A stretch of DNA of 64,000 nucleotides from Bostrychus sinensis. Its lineage: Eukaryota > Chordata > Actinopteri > Gobiiformes > Eleotridae. A program made the translations under genes and the position numbers. Below are positions 1 through 10,725 of the stretch, in pieces; position 1 is the stretch's first letter, and each line of letters opens with the position of its first letter. The notes under the pieces are model-generated. The model saw nothing but the letters and a program-made list of their open reading frames with translations. It did not search any database and was not told the DNA's origin. The DNA lies in the NCBI GenBank assembly GCA_020698575.1, contig CM036243.1, positions 38,411,988-38,475,987 on the forward strand, given 5' to 3'.

Positions 1-128
1 AACTTGAAACAAGTACATTTTCTAGACTAGTAAGTAAATAAATATAATTTAATAAAAAATTATTCAAATCAAGGTTAATAATCTGAATTCAAGTCATTTT
101 AACTAATGCTAGATATTTTTTTGCAGTG
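1..128. mobile_element. Right arm of a palindromic MITE ending TTTTGCAGTG
   Basis: This stretch closely matches the right arm of the element at 30253-31089: the same run of AAATCAAGGTTAATAATCT, then AAGTCATTTTAACTAATGC, then the terminal TTTTGCAGTG. The left arm lies outside the window. The family is a short non-autonomous DNA transposon by structure; its superfamily was not determined. Confidence 0.6.
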
Positions 129-1768
129 CAGCACCAAGCCAATCCATTATGTTCTGCTGCTGCAGTGGCAAAAAGAAGCCACAGTGTAACATCTGCATCA
201 CAGACAAATACATATAGATAAGAAAAAACAATGGCTGTGACTGTAAGGGGTGGTATCAGAATCGGTATTGGTATCATCGATACCAGGCTTGGTAGTGACT
301 GGTATTGAATCGAAGGTGAGAAAGCTGGTATCACACATCACTCGTACCGGGGTCTGCAACCTTCTGCTTCCACAATTGTTCCCAAAAATACTAAACTTGT
401 ATCTGTAAAGAGATTTTAATGCTCAGAAGTCGCTCAGCCTGAAATTGATCATTTCTATGGTTGGTGATTCATTATTGCAAATTAACAAAGAACTGTGTTA
501 AACACTCATTGCACTGATTATCTTTTATTAGTCCACTAAACAGCAATAAGACAGGAGCCAAGTACACTCAGAGAACTGGAGTTACACCCTGTAACTATTT
601 ATTTGTGCTGTTTATTCAATGTTTGTGTGCTGCACTTCAAATGAGTCCAAAAGTCGTCTACTTATTCCATAATTGATCTCTAAAACCATAAGCTGCAGAT
701 GTCTGCCCTGGTGGGAAGCCACAAGTCTCGACCGAAATGAACCTTAGAGCTTTTTTACAGCTGTGTTAATTTTAAACCAACACTCCATTTTTCTCTTATA
801 CAGCGTCTGCACATCGACCTCTGACTCCTCACATAAATGCCTCATAAATGATTTAAAGCAGCAGCCATCAAAAATTTACACTTAAACCTTATGGACCACA
901 AGCCAATGACGTGACTTAAGTCAGACTTAAGTCACAAGTTTGAGGACTTTGAGACTTGCTTAACAAATGTTCCAAAAAGACTCGACTTGACTTTGACTGA
1001 GGGAGTTTCTCATCTGTTCTCTCAGATCGTAGTGAATATTTTTCTGTTGTGATTTCTTTACCTTGTCTTGTTTGCTTGAGCGTCAACGTTCTGTCAAATT
1101 AAATTGTTTTTTGCCAATGCAGTCCATTGTAACTGGATTTATTCATTCACTTTGTGTTTGTGTTACTTTGGTGTTACTTCAGTTTTCTGTGTGTAATTCC
1201 CCTTATGCACGTGTTCAGTCTTAAGGCCTGTGTTAGACTTTGAATGTTGGTAAAAAGTTCAAGCAAAGATGACAGGACCAGTCATTTTGGTTATTTTATT
1301 TTAAGATTCTAGCTCTGTGTGGCCCCTACAGATTTTTACAAACAGACACTGTATGTAGTACGTCTCAAAACACTGGACTAATGTTGTTCTTTCTTTTAAA
1401 AATGCTATATTTAGCTTTTATTCACATGTAAACCAGGCTTGGCCTCCTCTAGAACAGCAGCTTGTCATACAGACAACAATAAGTTCTCTACTGGTGCCAT
1501 AAAGAAAACAGGTGAAGAGAACAGCAGAGGGCGGCAGTGCGTTACAATCTTTTGAACATAATTTAAGGAAAAAAAGCTGTTTACTTCCTTAAACTTTTTG
1601 TCTGACGCCATCTGGCTTCAAAATGTAAAATGTCTGAGGAATCAGTGGAAACAGAGCTGTAAACTGTTTTTTGTTTGTTTGTTTGTTTGTTTTGGAGAGG
1701 GGATAAAAGAATGAGAGCAGACTGGATGCAGAGGGCTTGTTGTTGATTGGTCAGTGTTTCTGTTGCAG
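129..1768. other. Noncoding; presumed srd5a2 intron 2
   Basis: I see no coding exon here. Exons 1 and 2 of the reductase must lie upstream of the window. Around 230-330 is a degraded repeat related to the 11614-11977 element, and around 900-1000 is a degraded copy of the AAGTC-rich element seen intact at 13862-14625. Confidence 0.5.
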
Positions 1769-1870
1769 GTCTGTGTTTGTTTGCGACAGGAATGATCATC
1801 AACATCCACAGCGACCACCTCCTGAGGACCCTGAGGAGGCCCGGCGAGACCAGCTACAAGATCCCCAGAG
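1769..1870 (+). CDS. srd5a2: Steroid 5-alpha-reductase, exon 3 (102 nt)
   Basis: The exon follows acceptor TTGCAG and ends before donor GTACAG. It encodes GMIINIHSDHLLRTLRRPGE followed by TSYKIPR. This aligns with the NIHSD..LR.LR.PGE.SY.IP block of human SRD5A2, which contributes to NADPH binding. The protein reduces the delta-4 bond of testosterone and related 3-oxo-steroids in the endoplasmic-reticulum membrane. The 102-nt length equals the human exon as I recall it. The exon enters with two codon bases and leaves with one, which joins exon 4 as P-R-G-G-L-F. The last 17 nt and the donor are the first unit of the 54-bp array that follows. Confidence 0.9.
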
Positions 1871-2933
1871 GTACAGGAGCTAGCATACACCTAACCTACT
1901 GAGCTAGCTACAAGATCCCCAGAGGTACAGGAGCTAGCATACACCTAACCTACTGAGCTAACTACAAGATCCCCAGAGGTACAGGAGCTAGCATACACCT
2001 AACCTTCTGAGCTAGCTACAAGATTCCCAGAGGTACAGGAGCTAGCATGCACCTAACCTTCTGAGCTAACTACAAGATCCCCAGAGGTACAGGAGCTAGC
2101 GTACACCTAACCTACTGAGCTAGCTACAAGATCCCCAGATGTACAGGAGCTAGCATACACCTAACCTACTGAGCTAACTACAAGATCCCCAGAGGTACAG
2201 GAGCTAGCATACACCTAACCTTCTGAGCTAGCTACAAGATTCCCAGAGGTACAGGAGCTAGCATGCACCTAACCTTCTGAGCTAACTACAAGATCCCCAG
2301 AGGTACAGGAGCTAGCGTACACCTAACCTACTGAGCTAGCTACAAGATCCCCAGATGTACAGGAGCTAGCATACACCTAACCTACTGAGCTAACTACAAG
2401 ATCCCCAGAGGTACAGGAGCTAGCATGCACCTAACCTACTGAGCTAGCTACAAGATTCCCAGAGGTACAGGAGCTAGCATGCACCTAACCTTCTGAGCTA
2501 ACTACAAGATCCCCAGAGGTACAGGAGCTAGCGTACACCTAACCTACTGAGCTAGCTACAAGATACCCAGAGGAACAAGAGCTAGCATACACCTAACCTA
2601 CTGAGCTAACTACAAGATCCCCAGAGGAACAGGAGCTAGCATACACCTAACCTTCTGAGCTAGCTACAAGATCCCCAGAGGTACAGGAGCTAGCATACAC
2701 CTAACCTACTGAGCTAACTACAAGATCCCCAGAGGAACAGGAGCTAGCATACACCTAACCTTCTGAGCTAGCTACAAGATCCCCAGAGGTACAGGAGCTA
2801 GCATACACCTAACCTACTGAGCTAACTACAAGATCCCCAGAGGAACAGGAGCTAGCATACACCTAACCTTCTGAGCTAGCTACAAGATCCCCAGAGGTAC
2901 AGGAGCTAGCATGCACCTAATCTACTGAGCTAG
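1854..2933 (+). repeat. 54-bp minisatellite made from the srd5a2 exon 3 donor region (about 20 copies)
   Basis: Each unit carries 17 nt of exon 3 (CTACAAGATCCCCAGAG), the donor GTACAG, then GAGCTAGCATACACCTAACC and a short tail. Units alternate GAGCTAGC and GAGCTAAC endings, giving a 108-bp dimer rhythm. Of about 20 units, about 16 keep GT at the splice position; four have GAACAG or GAACAA instead. The first unit is the real exon end. The array lies wholly in intron 3 apart from that first exon part. Confidence 0.95.
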
Positions 2934-3048
2934 TCCATTTGTTGTAAAACGGTTTATCTCTAGACCACTTCAAGGGCACAATTATGTTCGGACAAAGAGT
3001 TTAATTCAGGACCTAGATAGTTCCAGGTTTGGACTTACCATAGACCAA

Positions 3049-3107
3049 TTTCAGTCCTGGTTCAGCCCTGGTTCAGCCCTGGTTCAGTCCTGGTTCAGTC
3101 CTGGTTC
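3049..3107 (+). repeat. Short 12-bp tandem repeat (CAGTCCTGGTT type)
   Basis: About five units of GGTTCAGTCCT/GGTTCAGCCCT lie just upstream of the exon 4 acceptor. The CCTGGTT core resembles the dispersed 11-bp arrays elsewhere in the window. Confidence 0.7.
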
Positions 3108-3121
3108 TTGTCTCTCTGCAG

Positions 3122-3272
3122 GCGGTCTCTTTGAGCTAATCTCTGGAGCTAACTTCTTCGGTGAGATCATAGAGTGGTTTGGTTTTGCGTTGGCCGCCTG
3201 GACTCTTCCTGCCTTCAGCTTCGCCTTCTTCACGGCCTGCTGGATCGGACGCAGAGCCATGGAGCACCACAG
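3122..3272 (+). CDS. srd5a2: Steroid 5-alpha-reductase, exon 4 (151 nt)
   Basis: Acceptor CTCTGCAG and donor GTAACG bound the exon. It encodes GGLFELISGANFFGEIIEWF, then GFALAAWTLPAFSFAFFTAC, then WIGRRAMEHH. The SGANF.GEIIEW and LP..FAFF segments match SRD5A2 better than SRD5A1 (TAANYFGEIMEW). By alignment it keeps the Glu of GEIIEW and the His of the HHR motif, which correspond to human Glu197 and His231, reported as needed for activity. The 151-nt length matches the human exon as I recall it. The segment is membrane-embedded. Confidence 0.92.
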
Positions 3273-3289
3273 GTAACGGGGTCCAGGAT

Positions 3290-3412
3290 GGTCCAGGCTG
3301 GCTAATTAGCACGACTATTAGCGACATGATGCTAACAGATAGATAAATGAGCTGACTGCTTCATAGTGACGGAGGTTTGAGGCTGAAATGATCAGAACGA
3401 GCCTCAACATAC
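3290..3412 (+). repeat. Dispersed repeat family R1, copy 1
   Basis: It contains GGCTAATTAGCAC, GATGCTAACAGATAGATAAATG and TGACGGAGGTTTGAGGCTGA. The same block recurs at 16270-16413 and 43482-43730 on this strand and at 37761-37993 reversed. The family was not recognised. Confidence 0.7.
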
Positions 3413-3600
3413 TGATACTTTCTTATGGCTATTTTTTTTCTAAACGTGCTCAGTATAAAATATATAACTTTAGTGTGTACAGTGGTGAGTTTTTGTTAGC
3501 AGGATAAACAAAACAGCTAACTTCCTGTCACATGACATGGAAGGATCAGTCCAGTATTCAGTTTGGTGGAAGTTCGGCATAAAACACTTCACCCAACGTG

Positions 3601-4145
3601 CAGTGTTGCCAGATTGGGCGGTTTCCTGCCCAATTGGGCTACTTTTGCTCTCTCTCGGCGGAAAAAAAATAGCGTTGGGCGGGTGTATAATATTTGGGCT
3701 ATTTTTAGACTTATGGGGCGGGATTTTGAAAATGTAAAATAAACTTATTTTAATAATATTTTAAAATTTCCTGATCAATAATTGTATATATTTGCTGGTT
3801 ATTGATGAATAAAATTAATTTGTAAAATAGAAGTAGTAATATTAGTGTCATTAGTTGTCAATCACATGTCTAATTATGGACCTCTGATTGGCTGAAAAAA
3901 GTAAACACTGCAGCCCCGTGAGAGAGCTATTTGTTTTTCTGATTACACTCATTGTGGAAACTGTTTATTACTTTTTCCATTGGCAGTTGTGAAGTTTTGT
4001 GTGCTCAAAATATGCTATTTCATATGTATTACAGTTTTAACATTAAGATTGTAGAATGGTTGTGATTTGGGTGGGTTTTTATTGCGTTTGGCGGGTTTTA
4101 CGTTATATTTGGGCTGGAAACTGTCAATCAGATCTGGCAACCCTG
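3601..4145. mobile_element. hAT-type MITE with 8-bp target-site duplication
   Basis: The ends are CAGTGTTGCCAGAT and, reversed, CAGGGTTGCCAGAT. The flanking 8 bp, CCAACGTG at 3593-3600 and 4146-4153, are identical. The length is 545 bp with no intact transposase. It is inserted in srd5a2 intron 4. Confidence 0.9.
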
Positions 4146-4333
4146 CCAACGTGATGTGTGGGCTTTTATTTCACATTAGTATTGATCTCAGTACCTGATA
4201 CCCAAATGAGTATCGTGTGAGTATCGATATATCTATAACATATCGATCCTCCCGTCACTATTTCTCACTAAAACCGTTCCCTCTCTGTGTGTTCAGGTTT
4301 TCTCTGACGTCGGCTCCTTTCTCTGTGTTGCAG

Positions 4334-4400
4334 ATTTTACCTGGAGATGTTTCCGGACTATCCTCGGAACAGAAAAGCTGTCGTCCCGTTCATTTTATGA
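4334..4400 (+). CDS. srd5a2: Steroid 5-alpha-reductase, last coding exon
   Basis: It follows acceptor TGTTGCAG and encodes FYLEMFPDYPRNRKAVVPFI plus L, then TGA at 4398-4400. The C-terminus FYL.MF.DYP..RKA..PF is the family signature. The Arg of NRK aligns with human Arg246, a known deficiency site. The exon closes the frame left by exon 4 (AG+A gives Arg), so the three exons form one continuous reading frame to the usual end of the protein. Confidence 0.92.
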
Positions 4401-4475
4401 CGACAACAGGATCGATATTTAACCCTGTTTACTTCCACACTTTCATCAAAATAAAACTACACTCATACTTCTCAT
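4401..4475 (+). terminator. srd5a2: srd5a2 3' UTR with AATAAA poly(A) signal at 4450-4455
   Basis: AATAAA lies 50 nt after the stop codon and is followed by T-rich sequence from about 4496. The cleavage site is inferred near 4470-4480, which would make a very short 3' UTR. Confidence 0.6.
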
Positions 4476-5257
4476 CTTTCTGTGATAAGAAGTCAATTTT
4501 TTTTATGTTTATTTGTTTTTATCTCATAAAGTTGAGTTATTGACGTCACCACATGTAGACCAACAGAGTTTCTGGTCAGTTTTTAATAAGTGTTTAATCC
4601 AGTTAACGAGACAGATTTAGCGTTAACCTTCACAGGACTAAAAAGTATTAACACAATTCTGTTCATATTCTCATCTCATGTTATTAGCAGTGTTTAGTCA
4701 CAAATTAATAACTCTGCTGCTTCTCTGCTCAGGGTGACCAGTCGTCCCTAGGTAGGTAGCTGTTTATTGTCCAGTTTATAGTAAAAACATTTAACAAATT
4801 ATACAAAACATTCCATATTAAGCACATTACATACAGCCTATTCAGCATTTAACATAAAATAAAGTGGAAAAACAGGCTTTGCTGAGAAGTAATTTCAAAG
4901 ATCACCTTCCATACATTTTATTCTATAAAAAAAAAAAACTATAGCTTGAGAGAGAACACATTTTTCATTTTCAAAAAAATTGTGAATGTGAATAGATTTT
5001 GCTCTGTACAGACCAGCCAAACACAGAGATAACTTTATTATTTAGCAATTTAGACTTAAAATTGTATTCAATGAACCAATTACCTGTGGGACAAACGAAA
5101 TCACTCAAATACATTAAAAAGTGGGTGTTTGGGCTCTGCTAAAATTCTCTGTGTGTGCTTTGTTCTCAGAGAGACCTGAGTAAATGTCCTGCAGACTGCT
5201 GAGACTGACGCCTTGTATTTTACTGGCAGTGAGAACTATTTTTCTTAGTGAATTTTT
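4476..5257. other. Intergenic; nothing recognised
   Basis: This is AT-rich sequence after the srd5a2 end. I see no exon, RNA gene or clear repeat structure. Confidence 0.5.
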
Positions 5258-5401
5258 GGCCACACTTTATTTACACTACACTTTTTACATTGCATCTACC
5301 TCAATAGATCAAAAACACTATGTATAAAATAAGAGAAGATAAGTGAGAAGGGGGTAGGGTTACATAAGTTTTACTTCAACCTACTCCTTTTCAAACAGTT
5401 T

Positions 5402-6031
5402 GGGCCAGATTTATCAAAGGTTAGCTGCACGCTAACTGAATAAGATGCGCTAAAATTGGAGCAAACCCAGACGCGGTTGAGATTTGCGTGTCTTACAGGA
5501 GCAGAGCGAACGCAGTGCAGATTTTGCTCCTGTGACCTAATGAATCTGTAAACTGAGGCGTTCTTCCCAGAGCGCGCAAAATGGAAGGCGGAGAAAATGC
5601 AAATTCATTCATTTACCGCCCGCAATATTATTTATCAAGGCTCACCATGACTTTGCGTGTGAAAATAGCGTATAAATTTAGCACGTTGGAGAAGGACGTG
5701 CTAATCTTTTGCACAGATATGGCTGCTGTGATTCGTGTGAGACGAAGGAGAAGAAATGAACAAATACGTAGGGTTAGAGTGTTTGCAGATCTATTTGCCA
5801 TGACGGATGAAAAAATTATTCACCAGCGCTTTCAGCTCTTCTTGGTTAAATTTTTGCTTCCGTTTGTGTTCCACTTCCGCACCTTCCATGACGCAAAACA
5901 ATACACGCAATGATGCCGTTTAAATAGTTCCGCTCCATCTGTTTGCACTGTCACCTGCCACGCAGTTTGTCTTAGTAATTCACGCGCAACACACACTCGC
6001 AGTTTAGCACCCGTCTTAGTAAATATGGCCC
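5402..6031 (+). mobile_element. Non-autonomous PIF/Harbinger-like element
   Basis: The ends form imperfect terminal inverted repeats: GGGCCAGATTTATCAAAGG on the left and, reversed, GGGCCATATTTACTAAGACG on the right. Both sides are flanked by TTT, a possible 3-bp target duplication; Harbinger elements normally duplicate 3 bp. The interior carries a transposase-like remnant (separate entry). Confidence 0.6.
5719..5913 (+). pseudogene. HARBI1-like transposase N-terminal remnant
   Basis: The reading frame from the ATG at 5719 gives a basic stretch followed by RVRVFADLFAMTDEKIIHQR, then FQL. This resembles the N-terminus of PIF/Harbinger nucleases, where an Arg-rich stretch precedes a short segment ending in a ..RF.F motif. 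After that the sequence diverges and stops at 5913, so no catalytic DDE domain is present. The assignment is by eye and tentative. Confidence 0.4.
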
Positions 6032-6100
6032 TTTATGTTTTGTTTGTTTGTTTTTTTTATTGTCTTTTTATATAACCAAGTTCAAAATAAAAATCTATCA

Positions 6101-6226
6101 TTAATTACAATGTAACAAACTGTATAACTAACTGTAATAACGTGTAACTACGTTGTACTTACATGTAAGTACAACGTAGTTACACGTTATTACAGTTAGT
6201 TATACAGTTTGTTACATTGTAATTAA
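6101..6226. repeat. Perfect 126-bp palindrome without spacer
   Basis: Arms of 63 nt pair base for base around the axis between 6163 and 6164 (core CTTACATGTAAG). The first mismatch is 6100/6227. The sequence would form a long hairpin or cruciform. It belongs to the surrounding MITE. Confidence 0.95.
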
Positions 6227-6634
6227 CGAGGTACATACAATGTAAAAAGTGTAGCGTAAAATAAAGTGTTACCCAATTTTTTTGCGCCTCGGGTGCAGCC
6301 CCAAACCAACAGATAATACAAAAAGTCAGCACACTCCCCACAAAAGCACTGTAAAACATTTTCAGCATTACTTTGCATTAAAAGACGCCTTTTTTTTTTT
6401 ATGAAAGTATCGTTGTATTTGTGCTCAGAGACAGTGTCGATGGTTGCTAACATGTTGCTGGACGGCGCTAGCATTAGCTGCATCCAAAGATTTAAAATTA
6501 GAAAACTTTATTTATGTATTTGTATTTGAAAACTGACCTGTGTCCCCAATACAATATTTTTTCTTGCTATGACTAGATATGTGCACATTTTAGAAGATAG
6601 GCTTTCATGTAGGCTCTAATACCAAATAAGGGTT

Positions 6635-7272
6635 GCACCGCGGCAGAGTGGTTAGCTCTCCTGCCGACCCCTGATCCCTGTGCACATCCTCCCTGTGTCA
6701 CTCTGTCCTTTTCCTCCCACCATCAAACAGAAAAACACACTGTAGCAACCGATAATGTAATAATTTTGGCAATTTTAGATGTAATAAAGCCAATAACATA
6801 ATAACTTACCAATAACATACCATTTTTGAGCCGATAACGTAAAAAATTATTACATTATTGTCCTAGCATAAAAAAATCCTTTGAAAATATAATAATTGCA
6901 GCCTGTAATAATACATCAATAAGGCTGCATATCTTGGAGAGTTAATTATAATTGTACAAAATGTTCTGTTTAGAATATTATTAATTATTAATTTGCTTGG
7001 GTTTGACTCTTTATCCAAGCTCTAATCTAAATCACAAAAAGAAAACTGGACTTGGTTTATAAAGTTTTAGATGTTATTACACAAGTTATTACGTTGCTGG
7101 TTTATTACATTTAAAATTACCCAAATTATCATTATTATTACATTATTGGCCATTATTACATTATCAGTTGCTGCACTCACCCAGACTCAGGGAGAATACC
7201 CAAACTCCACAAGGCTCTACACCAGAACCTTCTGGCTCTGGGACAGCAGTGCTAACCACTCTGCCGCCGTGC
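6635..7272. mobile_element. Foldback-like element with two nested inverted-repeat pairs
   Basis: The outer pair is 6635-6656 (CGGCAGAGTGGTTAGC) against 7251-7272 reversed. The inner pair is around 6743-6770 (AACCGATAATGTAATAAT) against 7146-7172 reversed. Between outer and inner repeats each side carries different parts of a common fish repeat (…GTTAGC… followed by CTCCCTG.GT.). The interior is AT-rich with many TTATTACATTAT motifs. Confidence 0.55.
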
Positions 7273-7327
7273 CGCGCAGCTTCTGTGGTTTCACTTGAAT
7301 CAAACTGCACCTCATGTTATTATTTTA

Positions 7328-7485
7328 TTCAGAACTTGAAGCAGCTCATTCATTCATTCATTCATTCATTCATTTTCTACCGCTTTTCCTGTTAGGGGTC
7401 GCGGGTGACTGGAGCCTATCCCAGTAACTTTGGGCCGAAGGCGGGGTACATCCTGGACAGGGGCCAGCTTGTCGCAGGCTTGAAG
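7328..7485 (+). repeat. (ATTC)n microsatellite plus fish interspersed repeat tail
   Basis: ATTC is repeated about seven times (7345-7373). It is followed by TACCGCTTTTCCTG, GGGGTCGCGGGTGACTGGAG, CCTATCCCAG and GGCGGGGTACATCCTGGACA, the standard end of a dispersed fish repeat. A degraded relative occurs at 35630-35708. Confidence 0.65.
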
Positions 7486-7619
7486 CAGCTCATTGCAGAG
7501 AAATCTTTTATGAGACGATAATAAAAGTTATAATCTGCACAAACCAGCGTTTCAGCCGTCTGTGTTTACTCCACATCCTTTAGACCAAAGACCAGCAGGG
7601 TTGCCAGATCTCACGAATG

Positions 7620-8454
7620 GTACGTTCACACTGAACGCCAATCAGGCGTCAGACGCGAGTGATTACCGTGTTCAGTCTATGGAGAGCTGTGTTCAGGCGC
7701 TAACAAGTGTCCTGTGGCACGAATGACATGAATGGCGGAATGCGAATTGAGCGTTTGATGCGCGAGTCCCGTGAATAGGCGAAGATGCGAATCAGTGGAT
7801 GAAGCGAACAACGCAGATTCGCGTCCAACGCTCTGGTCGCGGAAGTTGAAAAATTTGAACTTCTGCGAACATTCGCGGCACGTTAACCAATCAGGGACCT
7901 GCTGTAGTAATGACGTGGTTACGTACGACGTAACAGGAGGAGATCCCTGCCTCGGAGATCCAGCAAAACAATCATCGAGGCTTCAGAGTGAACCCAGAGA
8001 TAAAAGCTGCAGCCTACAGCAGCTCTTCTACTTTTATGAAGACAGGAAACAAAAACAGCCCTGATAGAAAACACTATCAAAATAAAATAAATATGGCTGT
8101 TTAGGCTCTGTGTGACTGTGCTGTGGTAGCTGTGTTATATGTGATGCGAGCCTGTGACAGAGGCTCGCTCTGATCATCGTGAAAACAAGAACACTACTGC
8201 TGTACAGCAGCGGTGTCCTGGGGAGAGGTCCTGCAGCCACACGGGACACACACCACCAAACTGAGACAGGCTCATTTGGGAGTAGCCCTGGCGGCCATGC
8301 CCCTCATTTCATGTGAATGAAGCGAACAAAGTCTCACTCGCTTCATTCGTGCGAATAAAGCGAGTGAATTCAAAATGGTCACGCGTCCATCTCGACGTGA
8401 ATGATGTGAATGACATGAATTTGACACCAGATTTGCGTCCGATGTGAACATAAC
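7620..8454. mobile_element. MITE with TTCACA-type terminal inverted repeats
   Basis: The left end GTACGTTCACACTGAACGC and the reversed right end GTTATGTTCACATCGGACGC are imperfect inverted repeats. The interior is rich in GCGAATGAAGCGA-like motifs. No transposase was found; the superfamily was not determined. Confidence 0.5.
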
Positions 8455-9970
8455 TTTACAGTTTCCAGCCCGAACACAACTCAAAACCTCTAACCTGGCA
8501 AGAGCCAGACTGATATAACGTTATCAAAGAGTTGTTAACGTTATCTCAGTCTGAAATGGCTCCCATTGAAAACGTTTGTGAAGGGGCGGGACTTTCAGTA
8601 GAATACTGGGAGGTGATTGGATAAAGCGCCAGCTCTGTAGCTAAACAACAAACTGCGACGACAGTAAAACAACACAGTAAAGATGTTGTTAGAAGATTTT
8701 TGCTGTTTTATAAAAGTAGAGCAGAATACCTTACATTTTTCCACATTGCTGTGTTGATAACAAGTATCGCTACAACAGCTTGTTGTTGTTGACAAACCTA
8801 AAACCCGCCCCCTCACAGCAGCACTGCCACACCGTTGGCCTCGACCCAAACCCAGCAGCGAGAGCCTGACAACAGGGATTTTGTTTGGAGTTTGGAGTTT
8901 GTGAAGTCACAAATTCCACAACAATCAGCTGCTGTGCATTGTAACAAAACAACACAATGAAAACCAGCTCAAATCACAACCGCTCTAAATGTTTAAACTG
9001 TTATACTTAACAAAGAACACAAAACCTAACCGCAGCATTACAACAAGCAACACAAACAGGTTCTTCACAAAGAGTGCACCTGGAAGACCGACGCCTTTCT
9101 GGCCAGGGCGTCATAGAAACCACAAACAGGAGCAACGGAACACACGGATGACTCATTTTAAAACAAATATGATATTAATACTGATATGAGTGGGAGGACA
9201 CAGCACTTTATTTAAATGTGTTTTTACTTTGTTTGACAAAAATGTTAAGTATTTTGTAGGTATTTTCTCCAGAACATTTTCTAAAAACCCATCAAATACT
9301 GAGAAAAGTAGCCCAAGTCTTATTAGAGAGGTACACGTCCCAAAGCCTGATAACTTTTAAGAGATTTAAAATAAGTGAAAATACAAAGTGCTCAGGTGTT
9401 TTTGTGCAGAGCTGTGTATTTTTACTTTTACCTGAGTAACTTTTTAAATACACTGCACTTCTTTGAGTACTTTCTCTTTCTACCAGTGTTGTGTTCAAGT
9501 CACGCTCAAGTCCTCATTGCTCGAGTCCAAGTCTAAGTCCAAGTCACATAGGGACAAGTCTGAGTCCAAGTCTGAGTCCAAGTCTGAGTCCAAGTCGAGT
9601 CCGAGTCGAGTCCTCAGCTGGCAGCCTCTGGTCGCTCAGTCGATTAATCGGTTGACTAACATTTTTTTGGTTGATTAGTTGCGTGAACTCTTTCCATCAT
9701 CAAAGCTGATCTCATTTATGACTTGATTACTTTTATTTTTCCATTTTATTGAAGAAAGTATGGATGATTTTTGGACTCCCCTGCTTTCTTGTCACTTGTT
9801 TGTGTAACTCTCTGGTTAAGTCCTACACATGGGGATCTTTTGGTCGATTTGGTTGATTTGGGCATAACTTCGGTCGACTAACACTTTTGTTTGGTCGACT
9901 GCAGCTCTAGTCATCGCCTCGAGTCGAGTCACGATTCTTTGTTCCACAGAATCTCAGCTAAGTCTCAGTC
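8455..9970. other. Intergenic, repeat debris
   Basis: No gene seen. Around 9483-9620 is an AAGTCCGAGTC-rich stretch related to the 13862-14625 element. Around 9640-9905 a GTCGATTAATCGGTTGACTA-type repeat is inserted in it. Confidence 0.45.
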
Positions 9971-10725
9971 TTAAACCCTATTCGCACGGGATAAGCATTA
10001 CCCCTGGACCTCTGTAATTCATGAATTATCCCGACGTGAATGTTTTTAGTCAGGCATTCACACGGGATAAACAATGTCTGTAATTTACTCAATTTTATGA
10101 ACTTTATTCCAGATATGACGTATTATCACACAGATTTATAATAAAAATCCCACATTTCTTTTATGTTTCTATGTTTTATGTTGATTTACTGTCCTGATAA
10201 AAACAAACTACCTCTCGCTACGACGCAGGTCATCCATTATCTGTGGAGATTTCTCTCTTCTTAAACAGCAGGTGGCGCACTTTGTTAATCCATTCACTGT
10301 GATTCGTCTCTGGATCTAACTTTAGCACTGAAAGCGTCCTAACTTTCCAAAACAGCCCCATGTTGCTCCTAAAACTTAGACACTTTTTTTTTACTTTTTA
10401 ATCTGAGAAAAAAAGTAATTGTTTTGGAGTAAGACCAAAAGAGACGTCTTATTATTGAGACAGTTTAAATGTTAAATGTTAAATGTTAAAGACATTATGG
10501 ATCACTGTTACGAACTTTAGGAAACAATCTGCCGACAAAAACAGCCTGAACAGACGGATTCACACAGGACTGGTTTTATCAGAGGAAATATGGTCGGTAA
10601 TTTTTGAGGGAATTTTTACAAACACGGTTGATTCACACGGGATAAAAATCACAGACGACATCGGCGATTATTACAAATTACTGGAGATCCCTGGGTAAAA
10701 CTAATCCTGTGTGAATAGGGCTTTA
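9971..10725. mobile_element. MITE with CCCTATTC-CACGGGAT terminal inverted repeats
   Basis: The left end TTAAACCCTATTCGCACGGG is matched by the reversed right end CTAAAGCCCTATTCACACAGG. Internal copies of CACACGGGATAAA occur near both ends. No transposase was found. Confidence 0.6.

Larger units (their letters stand above)
5261..6273. mobile_element. Palindromic MITE interrupted by a second element
   Basis: The left end (CACACTTTATTTACACTACA, then CTTTTTACATTG) is matched by the inverse of the right end (CAATGTAAAAAG then TGTAGCGTAAAATAAAGTGT). The part nearest the right end contains the 126-bp palindrome at 6101-6226. The interior is occupied by the separate element at 5402-6031. Confidence 0.6.

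Noticed and set aside
1769..4400. srd5a1 identity
   Set aside because: Segments SGANF.GEIIEW, RFYL.MF.DYP and P-F-I match SRD5A2; SRD5A1 has TAANYFGEIMEW and EWYLRKFEEYP.
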